DNA from: Pseudomonadota bacterium
Lineage (GTDB): Bacteria; Pseudomonadota; Alphaproteobacteria; Rhodospirillales; Casp-alpha2
Length of the DNA stretch: 64,000 bases
Direction: 5' to 3'
Assembly: GCA_027624235.1 (NCBI GenBank)
Contig: JAQBYB010000007.1
Location: 1 to 64,000, forward strand
Shown: positions 35,434 through 43,988 of the stretch, piece by piece
Layout: each line of letters starts with the position of its first letter
How positions within the stretch are numbered: the first letter of the stretch is position 1
The notes under the pieces: generated by a model
What the model saw: only the letters and a program-made list of their open reading frames with translations
Told to the model about the DNA's origin: nothing
Database searches by the model: none
Program-made: the position numbers and the translations under genes

Positions 35434-36270
35434 ATGAGACCCATACATCAACTACCAAGTGCCTTTCGCCTGGCCGCCAAATTGATTGTTGCCGTCTCCG
35501 TCCTTGTCGCGGCGGCTGTTGTCGTTCCGCGACTGGTGGCGGCAGGGCCAAGCAATACGACGGAAGTGGCCCAGTCGACGGCAAAATACGACAAAGACCT
35601 CTGGGATATCGCCCGGGGCGGCCAACTGTATGATAACTGGGCCGTTGCCCTGGACAAGGAACTGCCAAAGAAAAACCATCCCTCCTATCCCACCATCGGC
35701 AAGAAAAAAGGCGGCATCACCTGGCGCTGCAAGGAATGTCATGGCTGGGACTACATGGGCGAGGACGGCAGCTACGGCCGGGGCGGACACTATACCGGCG
35801 TCAAGGGATTGCGCCGCATGACCGGGGCGCGCATTGAGGATATCATCGGGATCATCACCGACAAAACCCATCAATACACCGAAGACATGATCCCGCCGTT
35901 GGCAATGAAAAAAATTGCGTTGTTCATCAGCAAGGGCCAGATCGGTATGGACCAGTACATTGATCGTTCGACCAAACGGGCACGCGGCGACGTTAAACGC
36001 GGCGCCTCGTTCTTCCAAACCGTATGCGCCATTTGTCACGGTTTTGACGGCGCCGAAATGGTTTCCAAAAGCCAGACTGAAATGGCGGCTTTCGGTGACC
36101 GTGGCCTGCTTGGAACCATGGCCATCGAAGACCCTTGGGAAAGCCTGCATAAGATTCGCAATGGCCAACCGGGTGTCGGCATGGTGGCGTTGCGGGTGTT
36201 GAGTGTCCGCGATCAGGTCGATGTGCTTAGCTATATTCAGACCCTGACTAAACGCCGCTTGGAAGATTAA
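35434..36270 (+). CDS. Second periplasmic diheme cytochrome c, paralogue of the first
   Basis: A 278-residue protein with an N-terminal hydrophobic signal or anchor (about 18-36) and two heme sites, CKECH 99-103 and CAICH 198-202. The segments GGQLYDNW, HPSYPT, WRCKECHGWDYMGEDGSYG and HYTGVKGLRRM match the first gene of the cluster, so the two arose by duplication. The region after 200 also matches its class I-like half. It may serve as the soluble partner of the complex, or as one of its subunits. Confidence 0.82.
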   Translation: MRPIHQLPSAFRLAAKLIVAVSVLVAAAVVVPRLVAAGPSNTTEVAQSTAKYDKDLWDIARGGQLYDNWAVALDKELPKKNHPSYPTIGKKKGGITWRCKECHGWDYMGEDGSYGRGGHYTGVKGLRRMTGARIEDIIGIITDKTHQYTEDMIPPLAMKKIALFISKGQIGMDQYIDRSTKRARGDVKRGASFFQTVCAICHGFDGAEMVSKSQTEMAAFGDRGLLGTMAIEDPWESLHKIRNGQPGVGMVALRVLSVRDQVDVLSYIQTLTKRRLED

Positions 36271-36345
36271 ACCTCGGTGGAGAGCGACGCCTTCCGCGCC
36301 GGGAATAACCGGACGGATAAAACGGCTTTTTCGCGTTTCAAAACC

Positions 36346-36400
36346 CGCCATACTGCCACCGCTTGCCGATTAATCCCGTTTCCGGGAAGGCAGCATGGCG
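36346..36400 (+). promoter_or_regulatory. Structured leader upstream of the NapC-like gene
   Basis: A 12-base arm CGCCATACTGCC at 36346-36357 pairs with GGCAGCATGGCG at 36389-36400 with one mismatch, enclosing an inner stem-loop TCCCG-TTTC-CGGGA. A ribosome site (AAGGAGAAAA) follows at about 36411-36420. The fold could act as an mRNA processing or translation control element. Confidence 0.4.
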
Positions 36401-36425
36401 TTGACTTCTCAAGGAGAAAAGAAAA

Positions 36426-36995
36426 GTGATTAAACGTCTGTGGAAATGGTTCTGGCGTCCGAACTCGAAATTCGGCTTGGGGGTCATCCTGATCGTCGGC
36501 GGTATCGGCGGCGTTATTTTATGGGGCGGGTTCAATACCTATATGGAACACACCAACAGTCTGGAATTTTGCATCTCCTGCCACGAGATGGAGGATTACG
36601 TCTATCAGGAATATAAAAAAACCGTCCACTATAAAAATGCTTCCGGTGTCAGGGTCATTTGTTCGGACTGCCACGTGCCGAAGGAATGGACGGCGAAGCT
36701 GGTTCGTAAAATCCAGGCTTCAAACGAACTGCTCCACAAGGTTTTGGGGACCATCAACACACGCGAGAAATTTGAGTCCAAGCGCCTGGAATTGGCGCAA
36801 CATGTCTGGGCATCCATGGAAGCTACCGATTCCCGCGAATGTCGTAACTGCCACTCCTATGAGGCCATGGATTTCCACAAACAATCCCGCCGCGGTCAGG
36901 ATAAAATGGAAAAGGCCTTCAAGAAGGGCGAGACTTGTATCGAATGCCATAAGGGAATTGCCCATAAACTCCCCGATGGATTCGAAAAGGACTAA
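36426..36995 (+). CDS. NapC/NirT-family membrane tetraheme cytochrome c
   Basis: A 189-residue tetraheme quinol dehydrogenase of the NapC/NirT type. One N-terminal membrane helix (about 17-37) is followed by CISCH 49-53, CSDCH 79-83, CRNCH 139-143 and CIECH 171-175. The HEMEDYVYQEY and MDFHKQSRRGQDKM segments are typical of NapC. The gene starts with GTG at 36426. NapC normally feeds electrons from quinol to a periplasmic reductase, but no reductase gene is beside it. Six genes of this cluster share direction with gaps of 0 to 155 bases. Confidence 0.9.
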   Translation: MIKRLWKWFWRPNSKFGLGVILIVGGIGGVILWGGFNTYMEHTNSLEFCISCHEMEDYVYQEYKKTVHYKNASGVRVICSDCHVPKEWTAKLVRKIQASNELLHKVLGTINTREKFESKRLELAQHVWASMEATDSRECRNCHSYEAMDFHKQSRRGQDKMEKAFKKGETCIECHKGIAHKLPDGFEKD

Positions 36996-37023
36996 CGATC
37001 CTGATCGGGCCTATACTGAACCC

Positions 37024-38517
37024 ATGGCCGATACCATCCTTCTCAGTGTCGAGGAAATGTACCAAGCCGACGCCCTGGCCGTCGCCGCGGGCGTGGCCTC
37101 CCTTGATCTGATGGAAGCGGCGGGGGCCGCCATCGCCGCTGAAATTCAAGACCGCTGGCAGCCGCGTCCGGTGTGCGTGCTGGCCGGGCCGGGCAATAAC
37201 GGCGGCGATGGTTTTGTCGTCGCCCGCCTTTTGACCGAGGCCGGATGGCCGGTGCGGTTGGCGTTCCTAGGCAGCCCGGACTCCTTAAAAGCCGACGCCG
37301 CCGTCAACGCCGGACGCTGGCACGGCGCAATCGAAGAGCTAACGCCTGCCATGCTGGACGGCCGACCCCTGGTCGTCGACGCCCTGTTCGGGGCCGGGTT
37401 GACCCGGCCACTGGACGGCGCCGCACTTTCTTGTGTTCACCGGATCAACCAGGACGGACTGGATTGCCTTGCCGTCGATATCCCCAGCGGCGTTGATGGC
37501 GACAGCGGCGAGATTCTGGGTGGCGACGGCGGCGCGCCTCGGGCCGCCGTGACGGTGACCTTCTTCCGGGCCAAGCCCGGCCATTACCTGATGCCTGGGC
37601 GTGCCCTTTGTGGCGATTTGATCGTTACCGATATCGGTATTCCGGCAAGCGTTCTCGACCAGATCGCCGCCGCCACGCGCCTTAACGGTCCAGGCCTTTG
37701 GTTGGATCGGTTCCCCTGGCCGGACACCGAGGATCATAAATACAGCCGGGGCCATGCCGTCGTCGCCGGCGGCGCCGAAATGACCGGCGCCGCCCGGCTG
37801 GCGGCAATGGGGGCGAGAAGGATGGGGGCCGGGCTTGTCACCATCGCAACGCCGCCCGAGGCTTTCGCCGCTTATGCCCGGGAGGAACCCGGTACCCTGG
37901 TCAAAAAGGTCGAAAACGATGACGCGTTCCGTGTGCTTTTAGGTGACCCAAAAAAGAACGCCATCCTTGTCGGGCCGGGTCTGGGCGTTTCAGAGGGTAC
38001 CCGTGCGAAGGTGCTGGCGGCGCTGGAGACAGGCAAGCCGGCGGTCATTGACGCCGACGGGCTGAGCGCCTTCGCCGAAAACCCGCAACAATTATTTAAG
38101 GCGATCACCGGGCCGTGTCTGCTGACTCCCCATGAGGGAGAGTTCAATCGGTTGTTTTCCTTGTCCGGCGGCAAGGTTCCAAGGGTGCGGGCGGCGGCGC
38201 GGCTGTCCGGCGCGGTGGTTCTGCTCAAGGGCGCCGACACGGTCATCGCCGCGCCGGGCGAACAGGAAACCGCCATTGTCGTCATCAACGCCACCGGTAC
38301 GGCCGATCTGGCCACGGCCGGCACCGGAGATGTGCTGGCGGGAATGGCTTTGGGCTTGATGACCCAGGGGCTGAACCCGTTTGATGCCGCCGCTTGCGCC
38401 GTCTGGCTGCATGGCCGCGCCGCCGAGCAAATCGGCCCCGGCCTGATTGCCGAAGATTTACCCTCTGCACTGCCCGGTGTATTGCGTACTTTGAAAGAAA
38501 ACGCTTCCAAGACTTGA
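37024..38517 (+). CDS. nnr: Bifunctional NAD(P)HX epimerase/dehydratase
   Basis: A 497-residue repair enzyme for hydrated NAD(P)H. The N-terminal half (to about 210) is the YjeF epimerase domain with VLAGPGNNGGDGFVVARLL. The C-terminal half is the ADP-dependent dehydratase with the glycine-rich motif ATAGTGDVLAGMALGL and the YSRGHAVVAGGAEMTGA block. Its upstream in-frame extension to 36637 runs antiphase through the NapC-like gene and is spurious; the ATG at 37024 is chosen. Confidence 0.93.
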   Translation: MADTILLSVEEMYQADALAVAAGVASLDLMEAAGAAIAAEIQDRWQPRPVCVLAGPGNNGGDGFVVARLLTEAGWPVRLAFLGSPDSLKADAAVNAGRWHGAIEELTPAMLDGRPLVVDALFGAGLTRPLDGAALSCVHRINQDGLDCLAVDIPSGVDGDSGEILGGDGGAPRAAVTVTFFRAKPGHYLMPGRALCGDLIVTDIGIPASVLDQIAAATRLNGPGLWLDRFPWPDTEDHKYSRGHAVVAGGAEMTGAARLAAMGARRMGAGLVTIATPPEAFAAYAREEPGTLVKKVENDDAFRVLLGDPKKNAILVGPGLGVSEGTRAKVLAALETGKPAVIDADGLSAFAENPQQLFKAITGPCLLTPHEGEFNRLFSLSGGKVPRVRAAARLSGAVVLLKGADTVIAAPGEQETAIVVINATGTADLATAGTGDVLAGMALGLMTQGLNPFDAAACAVWLHGRAAEQIGPGLIAEDLPSALPGVLRTLKENASKT

Positions 38518-38548
38518 ATTGGCCCCCCCATTGGCTGATCTTTGAACA

Positions 38549-40012
38549 ATGAACGATCAAGTTAAAACCAAAGGCCCTGCACCGGAGATCGAAGATCGCC
38601 GGACCGGCATCTTCGATAGGACGCTGAGAAATTTAAAAAGCGCCTGGCGGGGAATCGCCGGATCGTCCTATGACGCGACGCAGGCTGGTTCACGCCCCGA
38701 CCTTCCCGATGCCGATATCGGCAAGCTCAAGGAGCAGATGCGGGCCTGCCTTGAAACCCGAGGCGGCGAAGTTTCGGCACGGGGCAGGGCGGCGGCGCTG
38801 GGCCATGTCTATCTTGCCCTCGACAAAACCGGGCGGGAACGCTTTTTGTCCGTTCTCGCCAATGAATTCGACATTGACGAGGCGGCCGTCGAGGCGGCGA
38901 CCGAGGGCTTTCGCCTGGCCGAGGGCAGGAACGCCCGCCGATTAGCCCTGGCGGTATTAAAAAAGGCCCTCGATGCCCCGCGGATCAAATTACTGACCCA
39001 ATTCAATGCGCTTCCTGACGGGGTTAAGTTTCTTGTCGATATGCGGGCCGATCTGCTGGCCATGAATTCCGATGACCCGGCCCTGAACGGGCTGGAACAG
39101 GAATTAAAATACCTGCTGGGCACCTGGTTCGATGTCGACTTTTTGGAGTTGCGCCGGATTACCTGGGATAACGCGTCGGCCGCCTTGCTGGAGAAATTGA
39201 TCGCCTATGAAGCCGTTCACGCCATTGACGGCTGGGATGATCTGAAGAACCGACTCGATTCCGACCGCCGGTGTTTTGCTTATTTCCATCCCAGAATGCC
39301 CGATGAGCCGCTGATTTTCGTCGAAGTCGCCCTGGTCCACGGGCTTGCCGATAATATTCAGACGTTGTTGGACGATACCATGCCGGTACTGGACCCTGAG
39401 ACAGCCAATACCGCCATTTTTTATTCGATCTCCAACGCCCAAAAGGGCCTTGCTGGAATCAGTTTCGGCAACTTTCTGATTAAACGGGTTGCCGAAAACC
39501 TGAGCGCCGAATTCAAGGGTCTGAAAAATTTCGCCACCCTGTCACCGGTCCCCGGTTTCATGAAGTGGTTGAATGCCACTTTCGCCAACGGCGACCCCGA
39601 TTTACTCACCGCCGGCGAACGCAAGGCACTCACCGCCGTCGCCGGGCGCTCAAGCGGCGCCAAGGGAATCTTTAAAGCGCTCCTGGAAAACCCGGAATGG
39701 CCGAATGATGTAACCGTTTCAGAAGCCCTGTACGGCCCCCTGATGCGGCTTTGCGGCCGCTATTTAATCAAGGAAAAGGGACGCAATATGCGCGCCCTCG
39801 ACCCGGTCGCCCATTTTCATCTAACCAACGGCGCCAGCATGGAAAATCTGAATTGGCGGGCCGACCTTTCTCGCCGTGGGATCAGGAATTCCGCCGGCAT
39901 AATGATCAATTACCTGTATGACCTGGGCCGGGTCGAAGACAACCATGAAGACTATACTGCAAGCGGGAAGATCAAGGCATCGTCATCCGTTCGCGGCTTT
40001 TTGAAAGGCTGA
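38549..40012 (+). CDS. Malonyl-CoA decarboxylase
   Basis: A 487-residue enzyme that converts malonyl-CoA into acetyl-CoA. An N-terminal helical part is followed by the acyltransferase-like domain with GISFGNFLIKRVAENL, FATLSPVPGFMKWL, and the conserved active-site segment VAHFHLTNGASMENLNWRAD. The ending, with NYLYDLGRVEDNHEDY, is also characteristic. No malonyl-CoA synthetase gene is adjacent. It may serve degradation of malonate or balance of malonyl-CoA pools. Confidence 0.9.
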   Translation: MNDQVKTKGPAPEIEDRRTGIFDRTLRNLKSAWRGIAGSSYDATQAGSRPDLPDADIGKLKEQMRACLETRGGEVSARGRAAALGHVYLALDKTGRERFLSVLANEFDIDEAAVEAATEGFRLAEGRNARRLALAVLKKALDAPRIKLLTQFNALPDGVKFLVDMRADLLAMNSDDPALNGLEQELKYLLGTWFDVDFLELRRITWDNASAALLEKLIAYEAVHAIDGWDDLKNRLDSDRRCFAYFHPRMPDEPLIFVEVALVHGLADNIQTLLDDTMPVLDPETANTAIFYSISNAQKGLAGISFGNFLIKRVAENLSAEFKGLKNFATLSPVPGFMKWLNATFANGDPDLLTAGERKALTAVAGRSSGAKGIFKALLENPEWPNDVTVSEALYGPLMRLCGRYLIKEKGRNMRALDPVAHFHLTNGASMENLNWRADLSRRGIRNSAGIMINYLYDLGRVEDNHEDYTASGKIKASSSVRGFLKG

Positions 40013-40032
40013 ATCCGCCGACCGGAGATGCA

Positions 40033-40060
40033 TTGACAACCGGTATTCATTGGTTAGATT
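40033..40060 (+). promoter_or_regulatory. Sigma70-type promoter for tRNA-Leu
   Basis: TTGACA at 40033-40038 and TAGATT at 40055-40060 are 16 bases apart. The -10 is 42 bases before the mature 5' end of tRNA-Leu. Confidence 0.65.
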
Positions 40061-40101
40061 TGCGACCCCAGGGCCGATGCACCCCTGTTTATCAAATCTC
40101 C

Positions 40102-40186
40102 GCGGGCGTGGTGGAATTGGTAGACACGCAGGCTTTAGGTGTCTGTGACGTAAGTCGTGGGGGTTCGAGTCCCTCCGCCCGCACCA
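40102..40186 (+). tRNA. tRNA-Leu (UAG)
   Basis: 85 bases with encoded CCA and a class II long variable arm. The acceptor stem pairs GCGGGCG with CGCCCGC. The anticodon stem CAGGC/GTCTG encloses TTTAGGT, giving anticodon TAG. Confidence 0.96.
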
Positions 40187-40220
40187 ATTTGTTAATTCGC
40201 TCAATGAAATCGAGAATTTT

Positions 40221-41645
40221 ATGCAGGTTACCGAAACCAAATCCGAAGGCCTTCGCCACGAATTAAAGATCGCGCTACCGGCTGCCGAAATAGAAGAAAA
40301 AATCAGCCACCGCCTTAAGGAACTGGCGCGAACCGCCAAGTTGCCCGGATTTCGCCCAGGCAAGGTTCCGGTATCCGTGTTGCGCAAAAAATACGGACCC
40401 TCGGTGATGGGCGAAGTGCTTGAACGCGCTGTCAACGATTCATCCCAACAGGCCCTAGCTGAAAAAGGCCTGCGACCGGCCATGCAGCCGGAAATAGAAA
40501 TTACTGAATTCAAAGACGGCAAAGACCTCGAATACACCATTGCGGTCGAGGTTCTGCCCGAAATCAAGCCGATCGATTTTTCCACCATCAGGCTCGAACG
40601 CCTGGTTTCCAACACGAACAAGGGCGAAATCGAAATCGTTCTTGAGCGGCTGGCGAAAATTCACGGCGCCGCGGAACCGGTTAAGGAGGACCGAAAAAGC
40701 AAGGATGGCGACGTTCTGGTGATTGATTTCCTGGGCCGGGTCGACGGCGTTGAGTTCGCCGGCGGCAAGGCCGAAAACTATGAGCTGACCCTGGGGTCTG
40801 GAACATTTATCCCCGGCTTCGAAGAACAACTGACCGGAATCAAGGCCGGCGCCAAGACAGGGGTTAACGTTACGTTCCCTGATAACTACGGCGCCGCCGA
40901 ATTGTCCGGCAAGGATGCGGTTTTCGATGTCACCGTCCACGAACTAAAGGCTGTGGTTCCGGCAGCCATCGACGACGAATTGGCTAAAAAACTGGGCGGT
41001 GAGAATCTTGATGCATTGCGGGCGTCCATCCAGGAAGAGCACGAACGCGAATTCAACACAATGTCGCGCATGATCCTCAAGCGTGGGCTTCTCGACAAGC
41101 TTGCCGATAGCCATGATTTCAAGGTACCTGGAAAACTTTTGGAACGTGAATTCGAAGCGATCTGGGCTCAATACCTGGAACAGAAAAACAAAGACGGGGA
41201 CGACGCCAAAGCCGCCGCGCCGAAGGACCAGAAACCCGACGCCGAGCAGGAAAAAGAGTTTCGGGAAATCGCCGAACGCCGCGTCAGACTTGGGCTGTTG
41301 ATGTCCGAGGTCGGGCGGGTCAATGAAGTAAAAATCAATCAGGAAGATGTTAACCGTCAATTGATGGAAGAGGCTCGGCGCCACCCCGGTCACGAACAGG
41401 AAGTCATGGAGTATTTTCGCAAGACCCCCGAAGCCATGGAACAACTCAGCGCCCCCATCTATGAAGAAAAGGTCGTTGATTTCATTCTAGAACAGGCGAC
41501 GGTGACCGATAGAAAATCGACCATGGATGATTTACTCAAAGCCATCGATACCGACGCCGGTGATCAGGAAAAACCTAAGGCCAAAGGCGCGAGCAAGGCC
41601 AAATCCGACAAGAAACCGGCGAAAAAACCCGCCAAGAAAAAATAA
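40221..41645 (+). CDS. tig: Trigger factor (ribosome-associated chaperone, PPIase)
   Basis: A 474-residue chaperone that meets nascent chains at the ribosome exit. The ribosome-binding signature [13 protein letters not shown] lies near residue 42. The middle FKBP-like peptidyl-prolyl isomerase domain has [36 protein letters not shown]. The C-terminal arm domain is followed by a lysine-rich tail ([11 protein letters not shown]), unlike E. coli but common in alphaproteobacteria. The 13-base gap to clpP and the order tig-clpP-clpX-lon are conserved. Confidence 0.95.
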   Translation: MQVTETKSEGLRHELKIALPAAEIEEKISHRLKELARTAKLPGFRPGKVPVSVLRKKYGPSVMGEVLERAVNDSSQQALAEKGLRPAMQPEIEITEFKDGKDLEYTIAVEVLPEIKPIDFSTIRLERLVSNTNKGEIEIVLERLAKIHGAAEPVKEDRKSKDGDVLVIDFLGRVDGVEFAGGKAENYELTLGSGTFIPGFEEQLTGIKAGAKTGVNVTFPDNYGAAELSGKDAVFDVTVHELKAVVPAAIDDELAKKLGGENLDALRASIQEEHEREFNTMSRMILKRGLLDKLADSHDFKVPGKLLEREFEAIWAQYLEQKNKDGDDAKAAAPKDQKPDAEQEKEFREIAERRVRLGLLMSEVGRVNEVKINQEDVNRQLMEEARRHPGHEQEVMEYFRKTPEAMEQLSAPIYEEKVVDFILEQATVTDRKSTMDDLLKAIDTDAGDQEKPKAKGASKAKSDKKPAKKPAKKK

Positions 41646-41658
41646 GAAAGTCAAAGAG

Positions 41659-42330
41659 ATGAATGATCCCCATGCGACCTATATGAACAACCTGGTCCCC
41701 ATGGTTGTCGAGACCACCAACCGGGGCGAACGCGCCTACGACATTTATTCCCGGTTGTTGAAGGAACGCATCATTTTTTTGACCGGCGGCATTGATGACG
41801 GTGTCGCCAGCCTGATCTGTGCACAGTTGTTGTTTTTGGAATCCGAAAACCCGACCAAGGATATCTCGTTTTATATCAATTCACCGGGCGGGATTGTCAC
41901 CTCCGGCATGGCGATTTACGACACCATGCGTTATATCCGCCCCGACGTTTCCACGGTCTGCATCGGACAGGCCGCGTCCATGGCGTCGCTGCTTCTGTGC
42001 AGTGGCGCCAAGGGTAAGCGGTATTCGCTTCCCAATGCGCGCGTCATGATGCACCAACCGTCCGGCGGCGCCCAGGGGCAAGCCACGGATATCGCAATCC
42101 AGGCCAAAGAAATTCTGTCGATGCGAGAACGGCTCAATCAGATTTACGTTGAAAATACCGGCCAAAAACTTTCCGTCATCGAACAAACCGTCGAAAGGGA
42201 CAGTTTTATGAACCCGGAGGAATCGAAGAAATTCGGGCTTATTGACGAAGTCGTCTCATCGCGTCCGACCGTTGAGGACGAAAAGGATGACAAATCGAAG
42301 AAAAACGGCAAGAAATCGGACGACGATTAA
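41659..42330 (+). CDS. clpP: ATP-dependent Clp protease proteolytic subunit
   Basis: A 223-residue serine protease subunit. The catalytic serine is in [11 protein letters not shown], the histidine in [10 protein letters not shown], and the aspartate in the later segment. The chain is lengthened by a charged tail ([18 protein letters not shown]). I chose the ATG at 41659 over an in-frame ATG at 41683; either gives a propeptide before the mature start. The long in-frame extension to 41527 overlaps tig and is not coding. Confidence 0.94.
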   Translation: MNDPHATYMNNLVPMVVETTNRGERAYDIYSRLLKERIIFLTGGIDDGVASLICAQLLFLESENPTKDISFYINSPGGIVTSGMAIYDTMRYIRPDVSTVCIGQAASMASLLLCSGAKGKRYSLPNARVMMHQPSGGAQGQATDIAIQAKEILSMRERLNQIYVENTGQKLSVIEQTVERDSFMNPEESKKFGLIDEVVSSRPTVEDEKDDKSKKNGKKSDDD

Positions 42331-42544
42331 GGAATAAACAACATTTTTTGGGCATTGTGCAGGTGAAAATCGGTCCAGAAAGCCCGCTTGATAGGCATAA
42401 ATAAGTCGGGATTATACAAAAAAAATACACCGGAGTCTCTCTAACTTACTCTAACCATTTGTTTTTTGTGTATTGTATGCGCGGACGCCAAGTGGGTAAG
42501 ATATAGAGAATAAGGGAGGGGCCGGCTTAGCGAGCGGAGTTTTT

Positions 42545-43810
42545 ATGAGCAAATCCACCGGTGGCGATTCAAAAAATACCCTCTATTGTTCTTTTTGCGG
42601 AAAAAGCCAGCATGAGGTTCGCAAGCTAATTGCGGGTCCGACCGTGTTCATCTGTGATGAATGCGTCGAGTTATGCATGGACATTATCCGCGAGGAACAC
42701 AAAACCGACCTGGTTAAATCCGGTGATGGCGTTCCCACCCCCAGCGATATCTGTGACGTTCTCAATGATTATGTGATCGGTCAATCCCACGCCAAGCGGG
42801 TTCTATCGGTGGCGGTGCACAATCATTACAAGCGCCTCAATCATATTTCCAAGAACAATGACGTCGAACTGTCCAAATCCAACATTCTGCTGCTCGGCCC
42901 AACCGGTTGCGGCAAGACCCTGTTGGCCCAAACCCTGGCCCGCATCCTCGACGTGCCGTTCACCATGGCTGATGCAACGACATTGACCGAAGCCGGCTAC
43001 GTTGGCGAAGATGTTGAAAATATCATCCTGAAATTACTGCAATCCGCCGATTATAATGTTGAGCGCGCGCAGCGGGGCATCGTCTACATTGACGAGGTCG
43101 ATAAGATTTCCCGCAAGTCCGATAACCCGTCGATCACCCGTGATGTGTCCGGCGAAGGCGTGCAACAGGCGCTATTGAAGATTATGGAAGGCACCATCGC
43201 CAGCGTTCCCCCGCAAGGTGGCCGCAAACACCCGCAACAGGAATTCCTGCAGGTCGATACCACCAACATCCTGTTCATCTGTGGCGGCGCCTTTTCGGGG
43301 CTGGATAAGATCATCTCATCGCGCGGGAAGGGCACGACCATCGGCTTTGGCGCCGATGTGCGCTCCGCCGACGACCGCAACACTGGTGAAATCCTTCACG
43401 ACGTAGAACCCGAGGACCTTCTTAAATTTGGTCTTATTCCCGAATTCGTCGGCCGCCTACCGGTTCTGGCGACGTTGGAGGATCTGGACGAAGAGTCGCT
43501 GATCGAAATTCTTACTCGACCGAAAAACGCCCTGGTCAAACAGTATCAACGTCTGTTCGAAATGGAAAACGTCAGCCTGACCTTTGCCGAAGATGCCCTT
43601 ACCTCCATTGCCCATGCCGCCGTCGAACGCAAGACCGGCGCCAGAGGGTTGCGTTCAATCATGGAAAATATCCTCCTGGATACCATGTTTGAACTACCGG
43701 ATTTGGTAGGAGTCGAGGAAGTCGTCATCAGCCGCGAGGTTGCCGATGATTCCGCCAAGCCACTCTACATCTATTCCGACCGCCAAAAAGACGTTGAAAG
43801 CAGCGCCTAA
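42545..43810 (+). CDS. clpX: ATP-dependent Clp protease ATP-binding subunit ClpX
   Basis: A 421-residue AAA+ unfoldase that feeds ClpP. An N-terminal zinc-binding domain has two CxxC pairs (CSFCGKSQ and CDECVELC). Walker A GPTGCGKT, Walker B VYIDEVDK and the sensor segments follow. The IGF loop that docks with ClpP appears as TIGFGADV near residue 265. A 214-base gap separates it from clpP and probably holds its own promoter, though I see no clear hexamers. Confidence 0.95.
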   Translation: MSKSTGGDSKNTLYCSFCGKSQHEVRKLIAGPTVFICDECVELCMDIIREEHKTDLVKSGDGVPTPSDICDVLNDYVIGQSHAKRVLSVAVHNHYKRLNHISKNNDVELSKSNILLLGPTGCGKTLLAQTLARILDVPFTMADATTLTEAGYVGEDVENIILKLLQSADYNVERAQRGIVYIDEVDKISRKSDNPSITRDVSGEGVQQALLKIMEGTIASVPPQGGRKHPQQEFLQVDTTNILFICGGAFSGLDKIISSRGKGTTIGFGADVRSADDRNTGEILHDVEPEDLLKFGLIPEFVGRLPVLATLEDLDEESLIEILTRPKNALVKQYQRLFEMENVSLTFAEDALTSIAHAAVERKTGARGLRSIMENILLDTMFELPDLVGVEEVVISREVADDSAKPLYIYSDRQKDVESSA

Positions 43811-43988
43811 TAATTGTTTCGGTGATTTATCGCCGGTCGCGCCCTGGTGTTTTTTTCGGTGGTCTTGAAATCGCGTTCAATGTAACCAACTATGACCCTA
43901 TGATTTAGCCGCGCCGGTAAAAGACATACAGTTAACGAACTCCTTACTGGGAACGCCCCCAACACTGTATTTAAAAGGTGGAAAAATA

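Noticed and set aside
36637-37023. N-terminal extension of the NAD(P)HX repair gene
   Set aside because: The frame continues upstream but out of phase through the NapC-like cytochrome gene, which has clear heme motifs. The repair enzyme begins naturally at 37024.
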